Part shown: positions 37,219 through 47,863 of the stretch, one piece after another | Numbering within the stretch: position 1 is the first letter of the stretch | Layout: each line of letters starts with the position of its first letter | Source of the DNA: Schlegelella_A sp965246805 | GTDB taxonomy: Bacteria > Pseudomonadota > Gammaproteobacteria > Burkholderiales > Burkholderiaceae_C | NCBI GenBank assembly: GCA_965246805.1 | Contig: CBDFFO010000009.1 | Span: 124,001-188,000 of the forward strand | Length of the DNA stretch: 64,000 bases | Direction of reading: 5' to 3' | Notes under the pieces: model-generated | What the model saw: the letters and a program-made list of their open reading frames with translations, nothing else | What the model was told of the DNA's origin: nothing | The model's database searches: none | Translations under genes and position numbers: made by a program

Positions 37219-37804
37219 GAAGCTGCGGTCAATCGTCGACATCGACGGCTGGATGGCGGGCGTTGACGAGGTGGGCCGTGGGCCGCTGGCGGGGCCGGTG
37301 GTCGCGGCGGCGGTGATCCTCGACGAGCGTCGCTCGATCCGCGGCCTCAACGATTCGAAGCTGTTGACGGCACGCGAACGCGAGCGCCTAGACCAGGAAA
37401 TTCGAGGCAAGTCGCATTGCTGGTTCGTCGCCGAAGCGAGCGTCACCGAGATCGACACCATCAACATCCTGCAGGCGGCGCTGCTGGCGATGGTCCGGGC
37501 CGTCGCGGGCCTCGCGCAGCAGCCGCACATCGTGCTGGTCGACGGCAACCAGAAGCCGTCGTTGCCGATGCCAGTGCGGTCGGTGGTGGGTGGCGACGCG
37601 AAAGTGCGTGCGATCGCGGCGGCATCGATCATCGCGAAAGTCTATCGCGACCGGCTGTGCCTGCAATTGCACGACGAGCATCCGCTGTACGGCTTCGACG
37701 ACCACAAGGGCTATTCGACCCCGGGCCATCTTGCCGCGCTGCGCGCGCATGGGCCGTGCCTGCACCATCGGCGCAGCTTCGCACCGGTTCGCAACGCACG
37801 CTGA
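37190..37804 (+). CDS. rnhB: Ribonuclease HII
   Basis: Removes ribonucleotides from RNA-DNA hybrids and genomic DNA. The active-site DEVGRGPLAGPVV motif is at 26-38, with further acidic residues in LVDGNQ and the segment AAASIIAKVYRD. 204 residues. ATG 37190 overlaps lpxB by 29 bases, as is often seen in this cluster; the in-frame ATG at 37253 would leave only three residues before DEVGRG. Confidence 0.96.
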   Translation: MQSKKFFRAEKLRSIVDIDGWMAGVDEVGRGPLAGPVVAAAVILDERRSIRGLNDSKLLTARERERLDQEIRGKSHCWFVAEASVTEIDTINILQAALLAMVRAVAGLAQQPHIVLVDGNQKPSLPMPVRSVVGGDAKVRAIAAASIIAKVYRDRLCLQLHDEHPLYGFDDHKGYSTPGHLAALRAHGPCLHHRRSFAPVRNAR

Positions 37805-37806
37805 CG

Positions 37807-38613
37807 ATGGCCGCGCGTGACAACGAGCGCGGTAACGACGGCAACGCCGTCATCGCCATCACCTCACGCCACAACCCGCTGCTGGTTCGACTGCGCAAGC
37901 TCGCGCGCGAGAACGACGCCTACCGCAAGCAACGCGAGCTGTGGCTCGACGGCGAACACTTGTGCGAAGCGTATGCCGGGAGCGGCGCGGATAAGCCACT
38001 GCAGGCGCTCATCACCCACGCGGCATGGGAAGAGCCGCTGTTGCGTGCACTCGCGCTGCGGGCCGAACGTATCGCCGTGATCTCGCCGTGGCTGATGTCG
38101 GGCGTGAGCATGCTCGAGTCGGTACCGCCGATCGCGTTCGTGGTGCCCTGGCTCGGCTCCGGCCGTGCGCGCGCGGGCGAGCCCAGCCTCGTGCTCGACC
38201 GAGTGCAGGATGCCGGCAACGCGGGCAGCATGTTGCGGAGTGCGGCGGCCTTCGGCTTCACCCAGGTGATCGCGCTTGAAGGCACGGTGGCCCTGTGGTC
38301 CGGCAAGGTCGTGCGCGCCGCGATGGGCGCGCACTTCAGTTTGCAGTTGGTCGAGGCCGCCGATCACGGGGCACTCGATGCCATGTCGCTGCCGTGGTTC
38401 GCCGCCAGCTCGCACGCGGCCGCGTCTATCCATCGGGTGACGTTGCCATGGCCTTGTGCGTGGATCGTCGGCAACGAAGGCCAGGGCGTGAGCGACGCGC
38501 TGCTGCGACGCGCGACGGCGCTGCGCATTCCGCAGCCGGGTGGGCAGGAGTCGCTCAACGCCGCGGTGGCGGCGGCACTCTGCATGTACGAGTCGAGTCG
38601 CAGTCGCGGCTAG
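37807..38613 (+). CDS. SpoU/TrmH-family RNA 2'-O-methyltransferase
   Basis: SPOUT methyltransferase acting on rRNA or tRNA. It has an N-terminal substrate-binding part (ITSRHNPLLVRLRKLAR) and the SPOUT knot with motif 1 LDRVQDAGNAGSMLRSAAAFG, motif 2 IVGNEGQGVS and motif 3 RIPQPGGQESLNAAVAAAL. 268 residues. It starts 2 bases after rnhB and is likely in the same transcript. The exact target nucleotide cannot be told from sequence. Confidence 0.93.
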   Translation: MAARDNERGNDGNAVIAITSRHNPLLVRLRKLARENDAYRKQRELWLDGEHLCEAYAGSGADKPLQALITHAAWEEPLLRALALRAERIAVISPWLMSGVSMLESVPPIAFVVPWLGSGRARAGEPSLVLDRVQDAGNAGSMLRSAAAFGFTQVIALEGTVALWSGKVVRAAMGAHFSLQLVEAADHGALDAMSLPWFAASSHAAASIHRVTLPWPCAWIVGNEGQGVSDALLRRATALRIPQPGGQESLNAAVAAALCMYESSRSRG

Positions 38614-38617
38614 CGCT

Positions 38618-39439
38618 TCAATACATCAACCGGTCGGGGTGCAGATCGCGCAGGATGGTGGTCGCGATCTCCTCGATCGACTTGTGGGTCGACGAGAGCC
38701 AGCCGATGCCTTCGCGTCGCATCATTGCTTCGCCTTCACGCACCTCGTGGCGGCAGTTTTCTATCGACGCGTAGACGCTGTTCGGCCGCCGCTCGTTCCT
38801 CACGTGCGCGAGCCGCGCCGGGTCGATCGTGAGACCAAAGCACTTGGCCTTGTACGGCGCCAGCGTGGCCGGGAACGCGCCGCGTTCGAAGTCTTCCGGA
38901 ATGAGCGGATAGTTGGCCGCCTTGATACCGTGCTGCATCGCCAGGTAGAGCGAGGTCGGCGTCTTGCCGCTGCGGCTCACGCCGATCAGGATCACGTCGG
39001 CTTGCTCCAGGTTGCGCGCCGATTGACCGTCGTCGTGCGCAAGGGAGAAGTTGATCGCTTCGATGCGGTCGTTGTACTCCTGGCTCTTCGAGATGTCGGA
39101 AAAACGGCCTATGCGGTGGTTCGACGTCATGCCGAACTCGGCCTCAAGCGGCTCGATGAAAGTGTTGAACATGTCCAGCACCAACCCCTTCGACTCGTTT
39201 TTCACGATGCCCAGGATCTCGGCGTTAACGAGCGTCGCGAACACGATGGGCTTTTTGCCTTCGACGCTCGCCGCATGATCGATCTCGCGCACGACCTGGT
39301 GTGCCTTGTCGGCCGTGTCGATGAACGGCCGCCTGACGTGCCGGGGCTTGGCCGCGAACTGCGAGAGGATCGAATTGCCGAACGTTTCGGCGGTGATGCC
39401 GGTGCCGTCGGAAATGAAGAACACGGTGCGATTGGGCAT
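38618..39439 (-). CDS. ppsR: PEP synthase regulatory protein PpsR (kinase/pyrophosphorylase)
   Basis: DUF299 enzyme that inactivates phosphoenolpyruvate synthase by ADP-dependent phosphorylation and reactivates it by phosphate-dependent removal. The P-loop GVSRSGKT is at 153-160, and the segment TSLYLAMQHGIKAANYPL follows. 273 residues. It is divergent from ppsA across a 219-base gap, the usual arrangement. Confidence 0.96.
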   Translation of the reverse strand: MPNRTVFFISDGTGITAETFGNSILSQFAAKPRHVRRPFIDTADKAHQVVREIDHAASVEGKKPIVFATLVNAEILGIVKNESKGLVLDMFNTFIEPLEAEFGMTSNHRIGRFSDISKSQEYNDRIEAINFSLAHDDGQSARNLEQADVILIGVSRSGKTPTSLYLAMQHGIKAANYPLIPEDFERGAFPATLAPYKAKCFGLTIDPARLAHVRNERRPNSVYASIENCRHEVREGEAMMRREGIGWLSSTHKSIEEIATTILRDLHPDRLMY

Positions 39440-39658
39440 GGCGGTCGGGCCTGTGCTGGAACCGGATCATAGGCAGGTGCGAGGATCCGCAGCTTCACTA
39501 GAATCGCCGGCAGCAGGTGCCGCCCGCGATGCCCGTCCGCGCGGGCGCGCGGACTGCCTGCTCGAATTCATGCTGCATTGCTTGCGCACCCCACAAGAGA
39601 CCTCGCTGGAGCCTCCGGCTCGCGACGCCATGGTTTTTCGTCATCACGGAGTTTTCCC

Positions 39659-42085
39659 ATGTCCAACCATCCACTGGCGACCGCCCTGGTCGTCCCGCTC
39701 GAGCGATTGAGGATGACCGACGTCGATGCGGTCGGCGGCAAGAACGCATCGCTCGGCGAAATGATCAGTCAGCTCTCGGCGAGCGGGGTGCGGGTACCGG
39801 GCGGCTTCGCCACCACCGCGCATGCGTTCCGGCAGTTCCTGGCGCACGAAGGCCTGGCGGGCCGCATCGCCGAGCGCTTGACGACTCTTAATACCGAGGA
39901 TGTGCGTGCCCTTGCTGAGGCCGGCACGCAGATCCGGGGCTGGATCGAAGCGACGCCCTTTCCGTCCGAGCTCGAAGCGGCGATCCACTCTGCGTTCGAG
40001 TCCCTGACGAAGGGCGCCCCCGAGGCGTCGTTCGCGGTTCGATCGTCGGCCACCGCCGAAGACATGCCCGACGCCTCGTTCGCGGGCCAGCAAGAAACCT
40101 TCCTCAACGTCGTCGGCATCGATGCCGTGCTCGCGAAGATGAAAGAGGTCTTCGCGAGCCTCTACAACGACCGTGCCATCAGCTACCGCGTGCACAAGGG
40201 CTACACGCATGCCGACGTCGCGCTCTCGGCCGGGGTCCAGCGCATGGTGCGATCCGACGTCGGCTCCGCGGGCGTGATGTTCACGATGGACACCGAGAGC
40301 GGCTTCACCGACGTGGTCTTCATCACGTCGAGCTACGGCCTCGGCGAGACGGTGGTGCAGGGCGCCGTCAACCCCGACGAGTTCTACGTGCACAAGCCGG
40401 CACTGAAGGCTGGCAAGCTCGCGATCATCCGCCGCAACCTCGGCTCCAAGCTCGTGCGCATGGAGTTCGCGAAGCCCGGCGACTCGAGCGGCGGCCACGC
40501 GGCGCTCGTGAAGACGGTCGACACTGCGCAAGAGCAGCGCAACCGGTACTCGCTCACCGATGCCGAGGTGACCGAGCTCGCCGGCTACGCGCTCACGATC
40601 GAACAGCACTACGGCCGCGCGATGGACATCGAGTGGGGCAAGGACGGCGTCGACGGCAAGCTCTACATCCTGCAGGCGCGACCCGAGACTGTGAAGAGCA
40701 ACGCCGGCGGCAAGGTCGAGCAGCGCTTCAAGCTGAAGGAAACAGGCACCGTGCTCGTCGAAGGGCGTGCCATCGGCCAGAAGATCGGCACCGGGCCGGT
40801 CCGCATCGTGCACAACATCACCGACATGGACCAGGTGCAAGCCGGCGACGTGCTCGTCACCGACATGACCGACCCGAATTGGGAACCGGTGATGAAGCGC
40901 GCCAGCGCGGTCGTCACCAACCGCGGCGGCCGGACGTGTCACGCCGCGATCATCGCGCGCGAGCTTGGCATTCCGGCGGTGGTCGGCTGCGGCAATGCGA
41001 CCGAGGTGCTTCAGCCAGGCGCCCTCGTCACCGTGGTCTGCTCCGAAGGCGACACCGGCCACGTCTACGACGGCCTTCTCGACACCGAGATCAGCGATGT
41101 CAAGCGGATCGAGCTGCCGTATTGCCCGATCAAGATCATGATGAACGTCGGCAACCCGCAACTCGCATTCGACTTCTGCCAGATGCCCAACAGCGGCGTC
41201 GGCCTTGCGCGCCTCGAGTTCATCATCAACAACAACATCGGTGTTCACCCGAAGGCGATCCTCGACTATCCGAACATCGACAACGATCTGAAGAAGGCGG
41301 TGGAATCGGTGGCGCGCGGCCATGCCTCACCGCGCGCCTTCTACGTCGACAAGCTCACCGAGGGCATCGCGACGATCGCCGCGGCGTTCTGGCCGAAGCC
41401 GGTGATCGTGCGGCTTTCCGACTTCAAGAGCAACGAGTACCGCAAACTCATCGGCGGCTCGCGCTACGAGCCAGAAGAAGAGAACCCGATGCTGGGCTTT
41501 CGTGGCGCCTCGCGCTACGTGAGCGAAGCCTTCCATGAGGCGTTCGCGATGGAGTGCGACGCGCTCAAGCGGGTGCGCAACGAGATGGGTCTCACCAACG
41601 TCGAGGTGATGGTGCCGTTCGTGCGCACGCTGAAGCAGGCAAGCGCTGTTGTCGAGATGCTGGCCGCGCGCGGCCTGAGGCGCGCCGCGGCGGGCGGCGC
41701 TGATGGCCTGCGAATCATCATGATGTGCGAGGTGCCGAGCAACGCGATCCTGGCGGACCAGTTCCTGGAGCACTTCGACGGCATGTCGATCGGCTCGAAC
41801 GACCTCACGCAACTCACGCTCGGCCTCGATCGAGACTCCGGCCTCGAACTGCTGGCGCGCGATTTCGACGAACGCGACCCCGCTGTGAAGGCGCTGATCT
41901 CGCGCGCCATCGTCGCGTGCCGTGCGGTCGGGAAGTACGTGGGCATCTGCGGCCAGGGTCCGAGCGACCATCCCGACTTCGCCGAGTGGCTCGCCGACGA
42001 AGGGATCGTGTCGATCTCGCTCAACCCCGACACGGTCATCGACGCGTGGCAATTGCTCGCGAAGCGGAAGACCTTGGTGGCCTGA
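39659..42085 (+). CDS. ppsA: Phosphoenolpyruvate synthase
   Basis: Makes PEP from pyruvate and ATP for gluconeogenesis. N-terminal ATP-binding domain (VGGKNASLGEM; SSATAEDMPDASFAGQQET), the phospho-histidine domain with H428 in GGRTCHAAIIARELG, and the C-terminal PEP-binding TIM barrel. 808 residues, standard. ATG 39659 chosen; upstream in-frame codons lack similarity. The divergent ppsR gene encodes its regulator. Confidence 0.98.
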   Translation: MSNHPLATALVVPLERLRMTDVDAVGGKNASLGEMISQLSASGVRVPGGFATTAHAFRQFLAHEGLAGRIAERLTTLNTEDVRALAEAGTQIRGWIEATPFPSELEAAIHSAFESLTKGAPEASFAVRSSATAEDMPDASFAGQQETFLNVVGIDAVLAKMKEVFASLYNDRAISYRVHKGYTHADVALSAGVQRMVRSDVGSAGVMFTMDTESGFTDVVFITSSYGLGETVVQGAVNPDEFYVHKPALKAGKLAIIRRNLGSKLVRMEFAKPGDSSGGHAALVKTVDTAQEQRNRYSLTDAEVTELAGYALTIEQHYGRAMDIEWGKDGVDGKLYILQARPETVKSNAGGKVEQRFKLKETGTVLVEGRAIGQKIGTGPVRIVHNITDMDQVQAGDVLVTDMTDPNWEPVMKRASAVVTNRGGRTCHAAIIARELGIPAVVGCGNATEVLQPGALVTVVCSEGDTGHVYDGLLDTEISDVKRIELPYCPIKIMMNVGNPQLAFDFCQMPNSGVGLARLEFIINNNIGVHPKAILDYPNIDNDLKKAVESVARGHASPRAFYVDKLTEGIATIAAAFWPKPVIVRLSDFKSNEYRKLIGGSRYEPEEENPMLGFRGASRYVSEAFHEAFAMECDALKRVRNEMGLTNVEVMVPFVRTLKQASAVVEMLAARGLRRAAAGGADGLRIIMMCEVPSNAILADQFLEHFDGMSIGSNDLTQLTLGLDRDSGLELLARDFDERDPAVKALISRAIVACRAVGKYVGICGQGPSDHPDFAEWLADEGIVSISLNPDTVIDAWQLLAKRKTLVA

Positions 42086-42092
42086 TCCTGCG

Positions 42093-42614
42093 CTAGAGCA
42101 TCAGGACCATGTGATGCTTGTCGTGGTACGCGGAACCGAGCTTAAGCGCACGGGGCACCGTGCCGCAGCGCTCGAAGCCGCACCGCTCGTAGAGGCGCAT
42201 GGCGCAGGCGTTGCCGGCGGTCACGGTCAGCGTCAGCATCTCGAGGCCCCTGGCGTGGCGTGCCAGCCCGATCGCGGCGCCCAGCAGCGTTTTGCCGGTG
42301 CCCTGCTGCTGCGCGTCGCTGCGCACCATCATGCCGACGATCTTGCCGATGTGATGGATCTTCGATCCGTGGTCGCGCTCGCATCCGATCGACCCGACGA
42401 GCGACCTGCCGAACCAGGCACCGAGCAGAAAGTGACCGCCCTCGTCGCGCTCCACGCCGAGGCGAGGACGATAGTCCTCCGGGCGCAACGCGCGCGCCGA
42501 GGTGGCGTCAGACGTGAACGCTTCGGGGAACGCGATCAGCATGGCGTCACGCAAGGATTTGTAGGCCGGCAATTCTTCGGGCACGAGCCGGCGGATCTCG
42601 ACAGCGCCGCTCAC
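42093..42614 (-). CDS. GNAT-family N-acetyltransferase
   Basis: A 173-residue protein with a complete GNAT fold. The acetyl-CoA loop is VRSDAQQQGTGKTLL (Q-x-x-G-x-G type), followed by helix and LTVTAGNACAMRLYERCGFERCG, typical of small-molecule or protein acetylases. The start is GTG at 42614. It lies 19 bases downstream of moaA on the same strand and may be co-transcribed with it. The substrate is unknown. Confidence 0.88.
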   Translation of the reverse strand: MSGAVEIRRLVPEELPAYKSLRDAMLIAFPEAFTSDATSARALRPEDYRPRLGVERDEGGHFLLGAWFGRSLVGSIGCERDHGSKIHHIGKIVGMMVRSDAQQQGTGKTLLGAAIGLARHARGLEMLTLTVTAGNACAMRLYERCGFERCGTVPRALKLGSAYHDKHHMVLML

Positions 42615-42633
42615 CGTGCCGTCCCGATCCGGC

Positions 42634-43755
42634 TCAGCCGCCGATGTAATGCATCTCGACGCGATGCTCGGGCGCGCGAGACGTGTCGACCGGAAGATTG
42701 GCGCCGCGCAATTCGGAATAGCGGTCGTTGCGATCGGACCAGATCAGCCCGATCGCGCCCGAGATGTCGGCATCGCTCGCGTTCGAGCGCAGCAACGCGC
42801 GCAGGTCGTGTCCACGATTCGCGAACAGGCACAGGAAGAGCTTGCCTTCGGTCGACAGGCGCGCGCGGTTGCAGTCGCCGCAGAACGCGTTCGTCACGCT
42901 CGAGATGAAGCCGATCTCGCCGCCGCCGTCGCGGTAGCGCCACCGCGCGGCGGTTTCGCCTTCGCTTCGGCGCGGTGCCGCTTCCAGCGGCCATTCGGTC
43001 TCGATCAACGCGCGCACCTCATCGCTCGGCATCACGTCGTCCATGCGCCAGCCGTTGGTGGCGCCGACGTCCATGTACTCGATGAAGCGCAGCGCGACCG
43101 GCGTGCCGCGGAAGTGGCGCGCCATTGGCACGATCTCCGATTCGTTCACGCCGCGCTTCACGACCATGTTGACCTTGATCTCGCTGAACCCGGCTTGCAT
43201 CGCCTCATCGATGCCCTTCAACACGCTCGAGACCGGAAAGTCGGCATCGTTCATGCGGCGGAAAACGGCGTCGTCGATGGCATCGAGGCTCACCGTGACG
43301 CGGCCCAAACCGGCCTCTTTCAAGACACGCGCCTTTTTTGCCAGCAGCGATCCGTTGGTGGTGAGGGTGAGGTCGAGTGCGCCGCGAGCGGGTGTTCTGA
43401 GGGCCGTCAGCATGTTGACCAGCTGTTCGACATGCCGGCGCAGCAGCGGCTCACCGCCGGTAAGCCGGATCTTCTGGACGCCATGTGCGACGAAGAGCCG
43501 GGCACCCCGCACGATCTCCTCGAAGGTCAGCAGCGACGTCTGCGGCAAGAACGCGTAGTCGCGATCGAAGACCTCCTTCGGCATGCAATAGCTGCAGCGA
43601 AAGTTGCAGCGGTCGGTGACCGAGATTCGCAAGTCACGCAACGGTCGGTCGAGCGTGTCGCGCAATTCGCCACGGGGCGCGGTGGCTTCGGGCGGAATGC
43701 GGGGCAGGGTCGCGCGGTAACGATGGTCCGCGAGCGGGATGACTTTGTCGAACAT
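42634..43755 (-). CDS. moaA: GTP 3',8-cyclase MoaA
   Basis: Radical-SAM enzyme that starts molybdenum cofactor synthesis from GTP. The N-terminal cluster motif CNFRCSYC gives C50, C54 and C57, and a second cluster is bound by the C-terminal segment FCGDCNRARLSTEGKLFLC. The protein ends in GG, needed for activity. 373 residues. Other Moco genes (moeA, moaD, moaE) are 11 kb away; moaC and moaB are not seen here. Confidence 0.97.
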   Translation of the reverse strand: MFDKVIPLADHRYRATLPRIPPEATAPRGELRDTLDRPLRDLRISVTDRCNFRCSYCMPKEVFDRDYAFLPQTSLLTFEEIVRGARLFVAHGVQKIRLTGGEPLLRRHVEQLVNMLTALRTPARGALDLTLTTNGSLLAKKARVLKEAGLGRVTVSLDAIDDAVFRRMNDADFPVSSVLKGIDEAMQAGFSEIKVNMVVKRGVNESEIVPMARHFRGTPVALRFIEYMDVGATNGWRMDDVMPSDEVRALIETEWPLEAAPRRSEGETAARWRYRDGGGEIGFISSVTNAFCGDCNRARLSTEGKLFLCLFANRGHDLRALLRSNASDADISGAIGLIWSDRNDRYSELRGANLPVDTSRAPEHRVEMHYIGG

Positions 43756-43922
43756 GCGCCAATTGTGCCCCGCACCCGTCGTGCTTGCCGGCGCGGTCTT
43801 CCTGCCAGAGCGACGCGCGAGCAGCCTGGCCGCACTCTCGAAAACCGTCGTGAAAACAACTCAGCGGTCGCCGCGCGGGGCGGTGGCGCCGAGCGTGGAT
43901 TACACGCACCGATCGACAAGCG

Positions 43923-44630
43923 TCAGAGCGACTCCCGATCGTGAGCTGGCGCCGGCGGCGCGGCAACCCCTTGCCCCGGCGGCTGCTCGCCGGCAAGCGT
44001 CTGCCTCTCAACGCGGCGGGCGCCGTCGAAGCGACTCTGCCAATACGCGAAGCCCATGTCTTCGATGCGTACCTGGCCGCCCGCGCTGGGCGAATGGATG
44101 AATCGGTTGTCGCCAACGTAGATGCCGACGTGGGAAAACGCGTGCTTCAGCGTGTGGAAGAACACCAGGTCGCCCGGCTGAAGCGCCGAGCGTGCGACCT
44201 CGATCAAGCCGGGCGCCTTGGCTTGCTGCTCGGCACGGTGCGGCAGCGCGAGGCCGACGCTCATCTCGTAGATGTGGCGCGTGAACCCACTGCAGTCGAA
44301 TCCCGCTTCGGCCGACGATCCGCCACGTTTGTAGCGCACGCCGACGAAGTTCATCGCGGTGATCACCATGCCGGACGCGCGCGTCTGAAGGCGGTCGAAG
44401 AGGCCGGTGGCCGCATCGGCCATGGATGGCGCGGTGCCGTCGGCTCGAGCGACGGGCATTTCTGCGGCGGGCGCTCTCGCACCGTGCTGCGCGAACAATT
44501 GCAGCACCGGGTCGAGCAGCGGATCGGGCGCCGCGTGGGCGGTCGATGAATACACCGAGGTCGCTGCCGCCAGCATCGCTGGCGCCATGCCGCGCAGCGC
44601 GCCGCGAGAGAAAAGGTAAAGCCTTCGCAT
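43923..44630 (-). CDS. NlpC/P60-family cell-wall hydrolase
   Basis: Secreted or periplasmic cysteine peptidase of the NlpC/P60 family that cleaves peptidoglycan stem peptides. N-terminal signal peptide ending about AHA-APD (33/34). The catalytic Cys is C113 in FDCSGFTRHIY, with His H167 (FSHVGIYVG) and the third polar residue H179 (FIHSPSAGG). 235 residues, with an N-terminal spacer of about 60 residues and no SH3 or LysM domain recognised. The 167 bases between it and moaA hold no visible gene. Confidence 0.92.
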   Translation of the reverse strand: MRRLYLFSRGALRGMAPAMLAAATSVYSSTAHAAPDPLLDPVLQLFAQHGARAPAAEMPVARADGTAPSMADAATGLFDRLQTRASGMVITAMNFVGVRYKRGGSSAEAGFDCSGFTRHIYEMSVGLALPHRAEQQAKAPGLIEVARSALQPGDLVFFHTLKHAFSHVGIYVGDNRFIHSPSAGGQVRIEDMGFAYWQSRFDGARRVERQTLAGEQPPGQGVAAPPAPAHDRESL

Positions 44631-44851
44631 CGGCGCGCAGGATAGGCGGGCATGCGCCGGGCGTCAATCGTCCTGCCATGTGGGGTAGGGCAACCGGCCG
44701 AAGGCCGTGAACAACCTGCCGAAGATTGCGCCTTCGTTGCCGTTGCGCGGTCGTTGGCTTCGGCGTCGTCGCAACCGGCGTCGATGGCTTGCCCATGACG
44801 CGCGAGTTGTCGATGTCGTAAACGACGAGCGTGCCGCGGCTCGCCTCTTTC

Positions 44852-44857
44852 TAGAAT
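44852..44857 (+). promoter_or_regulatory. Possible -10 box for prpE
   Basis: TAGAAT lies 33 bases before the prpE ATG in the 260-base gap to the divergent NlpC gene. It is weakly supported, since no clear -35 box is visible. Confidence 0.3.
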
Positions 44858-44890
44858 GACGACGAGACTCAACCGCGACGGGATCGCCCA

Positions 44891-46789
<1,899 letters not shown>

Positions 46790-46810
46790 CGCGCCGCGAC
46801 CACCCGTTCT

Positions 46811-47191
46811 TCAGCCGTCGGCGCGCAGGTGCAGCACGCACGCATCTCCACTCGCCTCGCGCCAGACGCGCACGCTCGACAGCGGCGGATGCAGCCCCTC
46901 GAAGCGCTTCGCGATGTAGGCGCACAGGTTCTCGACGGTGGGTGTCGGCAGGTCGGGCACCTCGTCGAGGAACGCGTGGTCGAGTGATTTCCGCACGCCC
47001 GCGATCGCCTCACGCAGCACACCGAGATCGACCACCATGCCGGTGACCGGATCGCGCGGCCCGGCGACCGTGATCTCGGCCTGGTAGGTGTGGCCGTGGA
47101 TGCGGCGACTCGTTTCGGTGTCGATCCGGCGCTCGAGCGTGTGCGCGGCTTCGAAGTAGAAGCGCTGCGAGAGTTCGAAGATCATCGTCAT
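46811..47191 (-). CDS. queD: 6-carboxytetrahydropterin synthase-like protein QueD
   Basis: COG0720 T-fold enzyme of queuosine (preQ0) synthesis. The zinc-binding His residues are visible in FEAAHTL (H17) and IHGHTY (H32, H34). The E. coli catalytic Cys (CGRLHGH) is replaced here by S28 in SRRIHGH. 126 residues. It overlaps the queE stop by 3 bases and is translated just after it. The 21-base gap to prpE on the other strand is a convergent end. Confidence 0.92.
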   Translation of the reverse strand: MTMIFELSQRFYFEAAHTLERRIDTETSRRIHGHTYQAEITVAGPRDPVTGMVVDLGVLREAIAGVRKSLDHAFLDEVPDLPTPTVENLCAYIAKRFEGLHPPLSSVRVWREASGDACVLHLRADG

Positions 47192-47823
47192 CGGATGCCG
47201 ATCCATTTGTGCGTCTGCAGGCTCAGCTTCCAGAGCGGCCTTCGCAGGCACTGCTCGATGCATCGCTCGGTGTTGGAGGTCTGCTCGCGGTTGTCCATCG
47301 GTTGCAGGAAGCGGTGCGTGAACGATGAGCGCTCCAGCTCGTCGAGGTCGAGGCCTTCCTGCGGCCAGATCACCTTCAGCTCGCTGCCCGACCGCTGCAC
47401 CCACGGCGCGCCCGCTTTCGGACTCACGCAGATCCAGTCGATGCCGGGCAGCACCGCGAACGTGCCGTTGGTTTCGATCGCGATCTCGAAGCCGCGCACG
47501 TGCAGCGCTTCGACGAACGCCGCATCGATCTGCAGCATCGGCTCTCCACCGGTCAGCACCACGAACTTCGCGCCTTTGCAGGCTGCCGGCCAGAACGAGT
47601 CGACATGCATGGCCAGCGCGTCGGCCGAGGCAAACCGGCCGCCGCCGAGCCCGTCGGTGCCGACGAAATCGGTGTCGCAGAAGCGGCAGACGGCGTTCGC
47701 CCGATCGTCTTCGCGGCCACTCCACAGGTTGCAGCCCGCAAAGCGACAGAACACCGCCGGCCGGCCGCTCTGCGCACCTTCGCCCTGCAGCGTGTAGAAG
47801 GTTTCCTTGACCGAGTACGTCAT
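47188..47823 (-). CDS. queE: 7-carboxy-7-deazaguanine synthase QueE
   Basis: Radical-SAM enzyme converting 6-carboxytetrahydropterin to 7-carboxy-7-deazaguanine, the step after QueD. It has the variant cluster motif C-x14-C-x2-C (C31, C46, C49) known for Burkholderia-type QueE, and the segment LTGGEPMLQ. 211 residues from ATG 47823. queC and queF are not in the window. Confidence 0.95.
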   Translation of the reverse strand: MTYSVKETFYTLQGEGAQSGRPAVFCRFAGCNLWSGREDDRANAVCRFCDTDFVGTDGLGGGRFASADALAMHVDSFWPAACKGAKFVVLTGGEPMLQIDAAFVEALHVRGFEIAIETNGTFAVLPGIDWICVSPKAGAPWVQRSGSELKVIWPQEGLDLDELERSSFTHRFLQPMDNREQTSNTERCIEQCLRRPLWKLSLQTHKWIGIR

Positions 47824-47863
47824 GGCCCTGGAGCCGCTGCGTCGGCCGCGCAAGACGCGCGCC

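Noticed and set aside
43756..43922. Molybdenum cofactor riboswitch upstream of moaA
   Set aside because: The 167-base gap shows no recognisable Moco-type conserved segments, only GC-rich sequence. A covariance model search would settle it.
44631..44890. Small gene in the NlpC-prpE gap
   Set aside because: Open frames are short, lack ribosome-binding sites and have no likeness to known small proteins; it looks like a divergent promoter region.
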